Below, one piece after another: positions 19,997 through 30,300 of a stretch of 64,000 nucleotides of DNA (the stretch's first letter is position 1; the number at the start of each line of letters is the position of its first letter). The notes beneath the pieces are model-generated. The model was not told the origin of the DNA, did no database searches, and worked only from the letters and a program-made list of their open reading frames with translations. The DNA is taken from positions 62,001-126,000 of the forward strand of contig JAEHOE010000149.1 in the NCBI GenBank assembly GCA_016858145.1. Direction: 5' to 3'. This DNA is from Edaphochlamys debaryana. Lineage: Eukaryota; Chlorophyta; Chlorophyceae; Chlamydomonadales. The translations under genes were made by a program, and so were the position numbers.

Positions 19997-22900
19997 ATGG
20001 TCGCCTCTGCCCCCACCGCCTCCGCTTCCGCCGCGCGCTCTAGCACCGGCCGCCTGCCCCGCTCCTCCCCTCGCGCGGGGCCGCACCGGCCCGCCCGCTC
20101 CCTGCGCTGCCTCGCCCTCGCCCGGGGACCCCGCCGCGAGGCGGCCCCCGCCGCGCCCTCTTCCGCTACTGCGGAGGGGGGCCCCGCGGCTGCGCTGGGC
20201 TCGACGGCCGCGGCGGCGCTGGTGGCTGCGGCGCTCGTGATGGTGAGTCCGAGGGCGCGGGTCACGAGGCAGGGGGGAGGCTTGCAGCTTGCGGGAGCTT
20301 GCAGCTTGCGGCTTGCGGGGGACGTCGGGTCGGATCGTCGGCCGCTGTGGCCCTTGCCGGCGTGCGCGGTCGGGTCATCCGCGGCGGTCGCCCGGAGGCC
20401 GCCAATGCTCCCTTGCTGCCTGCCATGCTGCTTCCGCTGCCCCGAGGGGGATTCCCTTGCACGCTCCGCTCCCCTTCCCCGACCCCTCCGCTCCCCTTCC
20501 CCGACCCCTCCGCTCCCCTCCCCTCCCCTTCCTTCCCCCACCCCGCCCGCAGTCCCCCGCGCCCGCCTCCGCCGCCGCCGCCAGCCTGCGCCCCGCCGCC
20601 CAGCCCCTGACCGACACCGCCGCCGCCGCCGTCACCGTCGCCCCCGCCGAGGCCGCCGCCGCCGAGGCGCCCTGGTGGTCCTGGCTCAAGTCCTCCATTC
20701 CGCCGCCGCCGGGGCCCGCCGCCGCCGGCAAGGAGGCCAAGGTCCGCCTGGGCCAGGGTGAGTCAGCGCGCCGCATGAGTCATTGCGCACGTGCCGTACG
20801 GCGAGTCTAGTGATGGGGTGTTGGGATCTGGGCGGTCCGGGTGGGAGGTGATGAAGGGCCAAAACATCGAGGGCAGTGTTCAGGTAGAGCCGTTAGGGCC
20901 GTTAGGGCCGTTACGGCTGTTGGGACCACGTGGAGATGGAGGGTGGCTAGGGCCAGCACAGCCAGCCTCCATCCCCTCAGTGGTGGGGCCTGGGCCTGGT
21001 CGAACTGTAGAGTCTAAAACGCACGGCCTGGGTGGTGGCCCGACCACCCAGGCCGTGCGCTTTAAACTCTACAGTTTGACCAGGGACCCCACTTGCAAGC
21101 ACTTCGCCACCAAGTGAGCATGCCGGGTTAGTTTGGCAAGAACAACGCGGCCCACTTCGTTCCCCCACCCGTCGGGTCCCGTATTACAACCAAGTCAGCA
21201 CTCCGTCGGCAGGCAGACAGGCCTGGCGGCCCCACTCAACAAGCACTTGGGATGCAATGAGGGGTGGATCTGGATCTGGATCTGGAACTGGATCTGGATC
21301 TGGATCTGGCGGTAGTAGTCGGCAGTAGTGACAATGTATAATTGTGACCGCCGCCTAGCTTTCGCCTCGACAGCCTCAGCCCTTCGCAACGCATCCCCAA
21401 ATCTGGATTCCGAGGCGGGCAGCTCGGTTGGCCTCGAAACCGCGGGTTTTAACCCCCCGTTCAACGGTTGGCGGAGGCATCCGTGTCGGCATCGCCACCG
21501 GCGGCGCCTCGAGTGCATGCCGCCGCCATTCTAGGTGCCGCCGGTGGCGATGGCAACACGGATGCCGCCGCCAACCAACATATATGCTTTGTGAGGCCTT
21601 GAAACCCAGTTTGGGGGCTGCATTGCGGATGGCTGAGGCTAAGACGTAGGCCCCGCACAAGGGCGCAACCTTGGACTCCAGATAATTGGGAAGTAGGCTT
21701 TATGCACTGCAGTTGCACCTCGGTTTTGCCTCGGCCGCGGCGTTAGCAATGGCTGGCCTGCTGGGCACTTGGCAGTCATGGCATTGACAGTGGCTTGGGC
21801 GAGCTTGGCAACAGCACTGCCGGCAATGTAGGCAATGCCACTGCCAAGCTTGCCCAAGCCACTGTCGATGCCGTTGCCCAAAAGTAAAGGCGGGTGGTGC
21901 CTGGTGGTGCCGCTAGGTGCGTATGCCGCTTTATGAGCAAGCGCCACCCGCCTCTTAGCCCTTGAGCCCGTAGTAGTAAGCCTTAGTAACGATTGTTTGG
22001 TTAGCCGCGGCGTTGGCGATGGCCTGGGCAAACTCGGCAATGGCGTTCACAGTGGCTTGGGCAAGCTCGGCAACGGCATTGCCGGCAATTTCGTTGCCGA
22101 GCTTGCCCAAGCCACGGTTAATGCCATTGCCGAGTTTGCCCAAGCCATGGTCACTGCCGTTGCCCAAAAATAAAGGCGGGTGGTGCCTGGAAAGGCGGGT
22201 GGCGCCGCTGAGAGGCGGGTGGTGCCTGGTGGTGCTGTGAGATGCGTATGCCGCGTGATAAGCAAGCCACAGCCGCCCGCGGCGCCTCGGCATAGCCGCA
22301 GCCCATAGCGACGTCGCATACCCCAGCCAATCTGGATTCCGAGCAACCGAGGGGGGCAGCTCGGTTGGCGGAGGCATCGGTGGCGGCATTGCCACCGGCG
22401 GCGCCTCGAGTGCATGCCGCCGCCGCCACTCCAGGCGGCACCGGCGGTCGTAATGCCGCCACCGATACCGCCGCCGACGGATCTGCCCGCCTCGAAACCC
22501 AGCGGGGGAGCTGCGTCGCGTATGGCTGCGGCTAGGTAGGCGCAGCACGGTGCGCAGCACGGTGCGCAGCACGGTGCGCAGCATGGGGCGCAGCATGGGG
22601 CGCAGCACGGGGCGTCGGCTGCGTCGCGGATGGCTGCGGCTTTCGGTGGTCCGGTGCTGCTAGCTGGGCTCAGCAGCGGGTCCGAGGCGGGGGAAGCTGG
22701 GGCCCGAGGCGGGCTCTGCTGGGTTGCACGGGCAAGGAGAGTGCGGGAAGCGGTTATGCCCTTGCAACCCCAGCGCACCGCACTTCCTCCCTCCCCCTCC
22801 ACGCCCCCCCCCCTCTCATCCCCTTCCCAACCTGCTCTGCCCTGCTGAGTGCCCTCCCCCCTCCACACTCCTCCCTTCCGCTTCCCAACCTCCCACCCCT

Positions 22901-24905
22901 CTCCCCTTACCCCACCTCCCCCCCAGGCCTTGGCACGCTGGGCCAGGCCGGCCGCTGGACCCCCTCTACCTCAACCCCTCCTCCCTCCCCCTCCTCCCTT
23001 ACCAACCTCCCCCCCCCCCTCTCCCTCTCCCCTCCCCCCCCCCTGACAGGTCTCGGCACGCTGGACCAGGCCGGCCGCTGGACCCCCTCTACCTCAACCC
23101 CTCCTCTCCTCCCTTCCCCTTTCCAACTTTCCCCCCTCTCCCCTCATCTCCCCCCCAACCCCCCTAATAGGCCTTGACACGCTGGACCAGGCCGGTCGGG
23201 CCACGCAGGACGCCGCCACCGCCGTCACCGCCAAGGCCACCTCCGCCGCCGCCTCCGCCACCTCCGCCGCTGGCTCCGCCGCCGCCAGTGCGCGGGACGC
23301 CGTCAAGGGCGCGGCTCAGGGCGCCAGGGACAGCGCCGAGGTGGGTGGGTGGGTGCAAGGGGTGGATGGGGTGCGGGGTTGCCCTCTGAGCTCCCCCTAC
23401 ATCTGTAGCTGGCGGATGAGGGGATCGGAGGGGCAGAGGGGTCTATGCTTAGTTGGTGTAGGTCGTGCTGGGGGATCGGTGATGCGGAGGGGCGTGTCTA
23501 GAGGCAGGGGGAGGTCGCGCGGCGAGGGCTTACTTGAGGGCTTCTCTGAGGACGCCAAGACAGGGCGGAGGCGACGCGATTTGGAATCAAGCATTCAACC
23601 GATCACCGCCGCCTCGCGCCTTTCCTCTGTGTGTGCCGCAGAGCGCCCGTGCGGCCCTCCAGGGCGGCGCCGCGGACCCCTCCTGCCCCGCCGCGGAGCC
23701 CAAGTGCGGCCCCGCCAAGACCGCCTCCCCCATCGAGGTGCCGCCCGCGTCCAAGGTGCGGGATGGGGCGTGGGAGGGATGGGGAGGAGGCAAGAGGGGC
23801 GAGGAGGCGGGGAAGGAAAGGGGTGTTGGCTGAGGGATAGTAGGTGTGGGGTCTGCGGGGCGTGGGGTGGCGTTAAGGCAGCGCACGTGTGGGCATGTTG
23901 GGGTCGGCGGGGCTGGGCAGGAGGCGGGAGGCTGGTCAACACTGGCCACGTGACCACAGGCCGAGGGTCCAGGGGACGTACGCCCTTAGCCCACCCACCT
24001 CACCGCCCCACACCCGTCGCACCCCCCCACCCGCGCTCTAACCTCCCCCCACCCCACCCCTACCCCTACCCCTCCTCCCCTCCTGCCCCTACCCCTCCCC
24101 CTCTTCCCCTCCCCCCCCCCCACAGCTCCTGTCCGACGTGGCCCAGCCCGCCCCCGCCCCCGGCAAGGGCCCCATCCAGAAGGCCGCCAAGGCCGAGGCC
24201 GCCTCCGAGTCCGAGCCCCCCGCCCTCAAGCGCGCGGCCGAGGCCGGTCGCAAGATCACCAACGTCTCCACCCCCGCCCCCACCCCCACCCCCGCCTCCG
24301 CCTCCGCTTCCGTTACCTCTGCTCTGGCCGAGCTGGCCGCGACCCCCACCGTCTCCCCCCCCGCCAACGCCACCGCCTCCGGCCCCGGCACGGCGGCCTC
24401 GGTTCCCAACGCCGCCAAGCCCGCCGAGCCGGCTTCGTCCACCCGTGCCCAGGAGGTCCCCTCCAACTCCGACCTCCTCTCATCCGTCGCCCAGCCGGCG
24501 CCTGGGCCCGGCAAGGGCCCGATCGCCAAGGCCGCCAAGGCCGAGGCCAAGTCGGAGGCCGAGACTCCGGCGCTGCGCCAGGCGACGATTGACGCCGGCG
24601 CTGCCGCCGGCAGGAAGGCCGCCGCCGCCGCTGACGTCAGCATCGCGCCGCCGGCGGCGACGGAGGTGGCGGAGGTGGCGGCGGCGCCGGAGGCGCCGGC
24701 GGGCAAGCCCGCCGAGCCGGCTTCCACCACCCGCGCCCAGGACGTTCCGTCAAACTCCGACCTCCTCTCCTCCGTCGCCCAGCCCGCCCCCGCCCCCGGC
24801 AAGGGCCCCATCGCCAAGGCGGCAAAGGCCGAGGCCAAGGCGGAGGCCGAGACCCCCGCGCTGGTGGTGCAGGCGGCGGTGGAGGCTGGCAAGCCCTCCA
24901 ACTGA
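19997..24905 (+). CDS. Ala/Lys-rich LEA-like repeat protein, probably plastid-targeted; function unknown
   Basis: Five exons, 504 residues: 19997-20242, 20553-20757, 23171-23340, 23642-23755, 24126-24905. The N terminus (Ala/Ser/Arg-rich, few acidic residues) looks like a chloroplast transit peptide, followed by an Ala-rich hydrophobic stretch (about residues 66-82). Exon 2 carries APWWSWLKSSIPPPP. Exons 3-4 encode an Ala-rich, probably helical or disordered segment (ARDAVKGAAQGARDSAESA) resembling group 3 LEA proteins. Exon 5 has three repeats of DVAQPAPAPGKGPI(Q/A)KAAKAEA, the last two inside a longer unit with RAQ(E/D)VPSNSDLLSSV. I recognise no catalytic domain. Intron 2 is 2.4 kb and packed with foldback repeats. 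A TGTAA signal is at 25825. Alternatively this is a low-complexity structural protein unrelated to LEA. Confidence 0.75.
20996..21082. repeat. Foldback element (about 41-bp arms) in intron 2 of the LEA-like gene
   Basis: The arms 20996-21036 and 21043-21082 are complementary except for about three mismatches, with a 6-base loop. Pairing may extend outward through the flanking ggggcc/ggaccccac. There is no coding capacity. It fits a MITE or a long hairpin RNA. Confidence 0.8.
21264..21310 (+). repeat. (GGATCT)n microsatellite
   Basis: About eight GGATCT units with one GGAACT variant. The same hexamer occurs in oxidoreductase intron 5 (about 5964-5993) and as a short run in XPC exon 4 near 14779. 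Confidence 0.9.
21405..22535. repeat. Composite foldback cluster in order P-Q-Q'-P'
   Basis: Two palindromic families each occur twice. P is at about 21471-21578 and 22364-22481, built on ttggcgg(a)ggcatc...gccgccgccaac with central gcctcgagtgcatgccg, and preceded both times by atctggattccgag. Q is at about 21780-21875 and 22028-22160, built on acagtggcttgggc(g/a)agc and its complement, and followed both times by aaaggcgggtggtgcctgg and a gcgtatgccgc motif. No transposase frame was found. It looks like nested, non-autonomous foldback transposons. Confidence 0.7.
22542..22616 (+). repeat. 12-bp tandem repeat (GCGCAGCACGGT/GCGCAGCATGGG)
   Basis: About six head-to-tail 12-mers directly downstream of the foldback cluster, still in intron 2 of the LEA-like gene. 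Confidence 0.85.
22927..23170 (+). repeat. Two tandem copies (123 and 121 bp) of intron 2 end plus exon 3 start
   Basis: Exon-start sequence (gccttggcacgctgg and ggtctcggcacgctgg versions) follows an acceptor-like AG at 22926 and 23049, and again at the true exon 3 (23171, gccttgacacgctggacc). Each upstream copy continues about 35 bases (GLGTLDQAGR-like) and then falls into cccctctacctcaacccctcc. Only the third copy runs on into the long Ala-rich exon. Confidence 0.88.
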
Positions 24906-25824
24906 GATAAAGCGGGAAGGGTGCAGCGAGGGCAGGAAGGACAATCGAGGGTGGAGTAAGGAAGGGGACAAGCAGGACGCCGTGAATGCGGAGGGAAAGG
25001 GGGCAAGGAGGTGAAGGGTGAAGAGAGGGTGGAGGTGGCAAGCCGTCCAACTCAGGGCTTCGTGAGTTGGGAAGATGAACTTCTGAGATGGAGGAGGCAA
25101 GGAGACCATTGAGGGCGGGGCGGGGCAACGTTCAGGTGTGATTCGCCGTCAGGGCGCGAGGGAAGGGAAACGTCAGGCCGGTTGAAGGGGGGGTTGATAG
25201 GGAGGAGTTGCAGGAATGGGGCAAGGCAAGGGAGGGATGGGTCCTCGCTGTTTGATGGGGGTATGTGGGCAGGCGCATGGGCCCAGGGAGCAATTGTGGT
25301 GCAAGGGGCCATTTTGGCGGAAGGGCACCTGTCGGGAGGAGAAACCGGATGGACGGACTGATTTCAGGCCATCCATCTGGGTGTGAGATGACGGAAGGTC
25401 GACAGCAGAGGCGGCGATGGAGGGACTGACTGCAGGGAGGCTTTGGGGTGCGGCAGAGGGCTGCTGAAGGAGAGACCTACGTCCATAGGCAGGTCGAAGG
25501 CGGCAATGGATGGCTGGAGGGACTGACTGCAGGGAGGCTGGCTGGACGTGAGATGATGGCTTATGTTTTTGGCTGGCTGGATCCTTCATCACGGATGCCG
25601 TACATGATCGGGCGGCGCGGGCAGGGAAGGCGATGCACACCCTATAGGTATTGGAGGAGACGAAACTGTTGATGGTCGAGCAGGATGGATGGCCTGGGAA
25701 CCCTGGCCTGCTGGGAAGGAGCGGCGTGAAGTGCAAGGCCGGAACGTTGTGGATGCGGTGACCAGGCGTCGAAGCGCAAGATACACCAGGTTATGTTGCA
25801 GTTGGGCAGGCGAGCATCGTGAGA

Positions 25825-25829
25825 TGTAA
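25825..25829 (+). terminator. TGTAA poly(A) signal of the LEA-like gene
   Basis: TGTAA lies about 920 bases after the stop at 24905, giving a long 3' UTR. No closer TGTAA was seen. Confidence 0.45.
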
Positions 25830-26437
25830 TGTGAACTTGCGTGCTTTGGCTTTGCCGGCTTTGGCGTCCCACAGCTGTCCTGTGTGCCACGGCTCCCACA
25901 AGCCGCATGTCCCACGCTCTACCATGCAGCTCGGCACTGGCCGAAGGGACGCCGATATCTATACGCGACAAGGGAGAATGGGAATCGCCTCGGGGTGCTG
26001 AACCGTGGACGTGTGTTGGTGTCAGCTGAGTTTTGGGGAGCGCTTCACTCTTTTGCTGCGCTCAGGCCACCAAGTGGCTGGGAGACAATACCGGCGGACC
26101 ACCCTTTCCTGCGAGTCTCAGGTGGCAGATTGACTGTGCAGGAGCCCCCAGGCGTCCTGGCCTTGATTGACGATGATTAAAGGCACAGCGGAATTAGTGG
26201 AATAGTACTGAGGGGGGCTCTACGGGCCCGACCCTAGCAACGTGGTGTGACGACCGAAAGTCAGTCACGTTGCGTGGGTGTCGGTGTGCAGGTGGCACAC
26301 CCAGTAGGTGGCGCTCTCGCTCAACCCCTCCCCTTCTGGAGGCGGTTCCTGCTGTAACCATCGCATCCTGGCCTCCCTAGTGCAGGCCCTGCACTGTCCG
26401 CAGCAATAGGCACGGCAGAGTTCCTCCTGCAGTCTGC
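25830..26437. other. Intergenic region between convergent genes
   Basis: Lies between the two facing poly(A) signals. It contains an ORF at 25884-26180 (+) of 98 codons ending in LIDDD, without a recognisable domain; I do not call it a gene. Confidence 0.4.
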
Positions 26438-26442
26438 TTACA
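26438..26442 (-). terminator. TGTAA poly(A) signal of the GTPase gene (complement)
   Basis: Plus-strand ttaca reads TGTAA on the minus strand, about 925 bases beyond the stop of the minus-strand GTPase gene at 27367. It mirrors the long 3' UTR of the convergent neighbour. Confidence 0.4.
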
Positions 26443-27366
26443 AGTTGGTCGCCTCCTGCACTTCAGGTCTGTGCCCACGCATCGGATCCCCTGCCGAGCT
26501 CCGCAGCAGCACGCATCGCACGGGCTCCGCTACTGGGCGTCAGCCTCCCGCACATGCCCTTCCCTCACCGGCCCGCCGAGTCAAGTCACCTTACGTCATG
26601 GTCACTCCATCACTCGAGAGCTCGTTTACCCTACCGACATAGGCTTTCTCTCGCACAGCGCCCCTACCTACGCACCAAGCCTGTCGTCAGCGGCACTCCT
26701 GGGTTGCCAGGTCACCTCGCCCGGGCCTTCCAGCCCGCCTTCCTAGTTCGCATTGCGCCTAATCACTAGCCCCTTCGTCCATCCCTCAGTCCGCCGGCCC
26801 CGCACCCTCAGGCCCGTCATGTGCCCTCTGCGCGGCCCGGCCGCCATCCTCCGTGGCGCCAGCATGTGAGCCCGCGATCCGTTTGGAAGCGGGTGCTGAG
26901 GCCCATGCTCGCCCGATCAACGCAGGCAGTCTCTCCGGCTCTCGCGCTAGCGGCGGCGCCGACGCTGCGCCGGCATCCATCCAGATGCCGTACGTAAGCA
27001 CGCTGCACCTGGCAGGCCCCGAGCACAGCTGTGGCGCCGGCCGCCAGAACGGGGGGCCCCGAGCAGGGCAGGGCAGGGCTGGTCGGCAGGAGCACAACCC
27101 CGCCCGCTCCCCAAAATGGACGCCTGCCATTGCAGCAGCCACGCGCACGTGCCGTCCGCACAGGCCGCGTGCTCCCGGCCCCGCCGCTGGCCACTCCTTC
27201 CCCCCAGCCGCTCTTCCGCCGCGCTGTGCCGCGCCGCCACGGGCCCCGTCCGCTCCCTGCTCCCGCGCCTCCGCGGCCGCCGCCTGCTCCTGCTCTCGGG
27301 CCTCCATGGGACCGCCTGCCTGCTCCGCCTTCCCCGCTCCCGCTCCCCCCCCTCGCCGCTGCTGGC

Positions 27367-30300
27367 TTAGTGCTCCATGTTGGAGAGCTGCTTGAAGTAC
27401 TCCTGGTACAGGCCTGGGGGAGGAGAGAGGGAAGGGGGTTGGCATTGGCGGCATGCAGAGGGATGGGGTGGAGGGATGGGAGGGCGCGGGTAGGAGAGGG
27501 GTGAGTTGGGGACGCGTGGCAGAGGACAGGGGGAAGCGAACGGTCGTTTTGCGGTGCTGATAAGGGAGACCTTGGCACCCGCAAAAGTTCTATGCGACCC
27601 CCAGACCCATCCCCGCAAGCCTCCCCCCCCTCACGCACCCTCCTCCTGCGCCTCGATCTTCTGCACGTAGGCCGCGTAGTCGTCCAGCTTCTTGAGGTCC
27701 TTCTTGGTCAGCACCGGCACCGTGCGCCACGTCAGCTGGGGGAGAGGGGAAGGGCGAGAGGAGGCGTTTGTTGCTGAGTGCACTTGCGTCGCCTACGCCA
27801 GGCCCTAGCGGTCGCGACCACCCGTGCCTCCCCTTTCCTGCCTCGTCGCTGCTTTCTGCCCATCCTACTGAGTCCACTCCCTCAGCCCCACCCTTCCCTT
27901 TCTCCACTGCGAGCCCAGGCCCAGGCCCCCCCACCTTGGTCGCGATTTTGAGCACCAGCACCCCTGCCCCCTCTGCCTCGGCACGGCCTCCTCCCTGGCC
28001 CTTCGCTTGCCCCACCATGGGTGGAGGCCCTCCCTATCCCACCTTGGTGGCGATCATGAGCACCAGCACCCCCACCTCTGCCTCCGTAACCGCCTCCCTG
28101 CCAACTACAATCCCTGCCCTTCCCGTGCCCTTCCATGGTGGCCGGCGCCCCTCCTGCCTCCCCCAGCCCCTGGCCCCCTCACCTTGGTGGCAATCATGAG
28201 CACCAGCACCACTCCCGCCGCCGCCCCGAACACGCCGTTGAAGTTCTCCGTCAGCAGCGGCTGCAGCTTGGTCAGCACGGACACCATGCGGTGGCCCTCG
28301 CAGTGAGCGCCGAACAGGCCGTCGTGGCAGCTGCGGGGTGCGGGGCGGGGTGGGGAGATGGCGTAAGTGGGTGGGGGTGTGAGTGGGCTGCGGAGGTATG
28401 CAGCGTCTGCCCACTCCCGCCGCTGATGCCGCGGTATCGCCGGCTCCGCCATCGCTGAAGCTCCGAACTCGTTCTCTCCTCCGTTGCCGTGGTGGTTAGC
28501 GCCTTTCCCCTTCCCCATTCCCTCCTTCCCCCCCCCCCTCCCCGCTCCCCCTCCTCACATGGTGTCAATGAACCGCGCCGCGCCCACCAGCCCCATGAGC
28601 CCCGCCGCCAGCAGCGTCAGCGCCAGCAGCAGCAGCCCCTGCAGCGTGCGCGCCACGTTCTGCGCCTTCTTGGCCTTGTCCTCCGCCTTCACCTCGGCCA
28701 CACGCGCCACGATGCGCTGCGCGTGATAAGGGGGGAAAGGCAGGGGCAGGGGTGGGATTCAGGGCGCAGGGGAGGGGGAGGGTTTGAGGGCGGGAGGGTC
28801 AGAGGGCTCCACGTGCTGGGAGGGCGGGCCGGGAGTGAAGAGTAGGTTTTTCTGGCTGGCGCGTGTTCGCGCCTCCTGTCGTGCCCGCCAGCCCGGGTCG
28901 TGCCCCGCAAGGCACGGCTCCCCACGCCACGCAAACCCACCTCGCAGTCCGTTTTGAGCTGCTTGAGGTTCTTCTGCGCCGTGCTCTGGATGGACTTGTC
29001 GATCTCCTTGCACACGTCCTCAATGGCGTTGGGGATGGTGCTGCGGGGGTGGGGGGTAAGCGGCACGCAGGCGCCGGGCACCGGCTTCAATCAGCCACCC
29101 AGCCAGCCGGCTCCTCTCCAAACCCCACGCCTTCAGCCCCCCGCTGCGCAGCTCGCCTCGGTCCGCTCCTGGACCCAGGCTCCCGCCGCTTCCGCTGCCG
29201 ACAGACTAGACCTGACCCATGCCGGCCCCAGCGTGACGGGTGGGCATCCCTGTACACACATCCCCAGCCCCTCGTCTGTGCCCCCAATCGGCTCGTGCCA
29301 CCGAAACCCCGGTCCACGTCACCGCTTGGCCGGCCGTTGCACCTACACCTGCTGTGAGCCCGCCTCCCTGCATGGGCGACCCGCTCACCAGGGCACGTCG
29401 TCGTCGCGGGGCAGGTAGAAGGTGGGCAGGTTGAAGGCATGGCTGTTGCGGATCTGCGGGGAGAGGGGGAGGCGGGTGGTGGTCTTGAGTGGCGGTGCTC
29501 GTGGTCGGACTGGAGACCGTATGCCGCGGCATCCCAAGTTGCCATCCCGACAGGGCATGCGCCCGCCCCCATCCCGGCTGGCTTTCAACGAGCGCGACCC
29601 TGCCGCAGCGGGAAAGCGATGTGGCAGTTTCCCAGCGAGGTCTTGAGCCGGCCTCCCATGCAGCTGGCTTTCTGCGGACGGCCGAGCGAGGCTTCGGTAT
29701 CCTCCGCGCCTGGGCGCTCCTGGGCCTTGCCCGCACATGCCGGTGCTCCACCTTGCTGGCCCTTCGCGATCCGGCTTGGCAGGCAGCCCTGCCCTGCTCA
29801 ACAGCCTTTCCCGCACCTGCGCCCCCCGCCCCCCTAGTCGCTGTCGCTGAGCTCTCGACGCGAGGTTCTCCAATCCCCAGCGCCCACACCGGGAGAGCCA
29901 CGAAGCGATTGCCCGAGGCCTTCTCCGTACCAGGTTCTCCTCCCTTCCCCCTTAACCACCATTCTCCCTACCACCCCGCACGCACCTTGGTGGCCAGGTT
30001 CTGTCCCCACACTATTACCCAGGAGGCGCAACGGGTCATCAACTACCGTGCCTTGGACAGCCCCCAGCCCTTCCCTCCCCCCCCCCGCACCTTGGTGGCC
30101 AGGTTCTGCGTGATCTGGATCAGCACGCGCTGGCGGTCGTGCTCCTTGTCCACGGCGTCCGCCTTGGACCTGGGAGGAGGAGAAGAGGAGGAGAGGGGGA
30201 GACGGGAGGGGGTTCTGTCAGGCGCCCGACAGCGTGGGGCCCACAGCAGGTCCACGCAGGCCCCCGCTGCTAGTGCCCCCAGGTGCCGCAGGCTTGGGCC

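Noticed and set aside
22047..22868. 273-codon minus-strand ORF in intron 2 of the LEA-like gene
   Set aside because: Runs through palindromic repeats (for example a LRTVLRTVLR run from the 12-mer); no transposase or reverse transcriptase motif.
24089..25006. 305-codon antisense ORF opposite exon 5 of the LEA-like gene
   Set aside because: Shadow of a stop-poor GC-rich exon; the sense strand has phase-matched exons and a protein repeat.
25884..26180. 98-codon ORF ending LIDDD
   Set aside because: No recognisable domain, no splice partner and no repeat; could be chance in a 600 bp intergenic gap.
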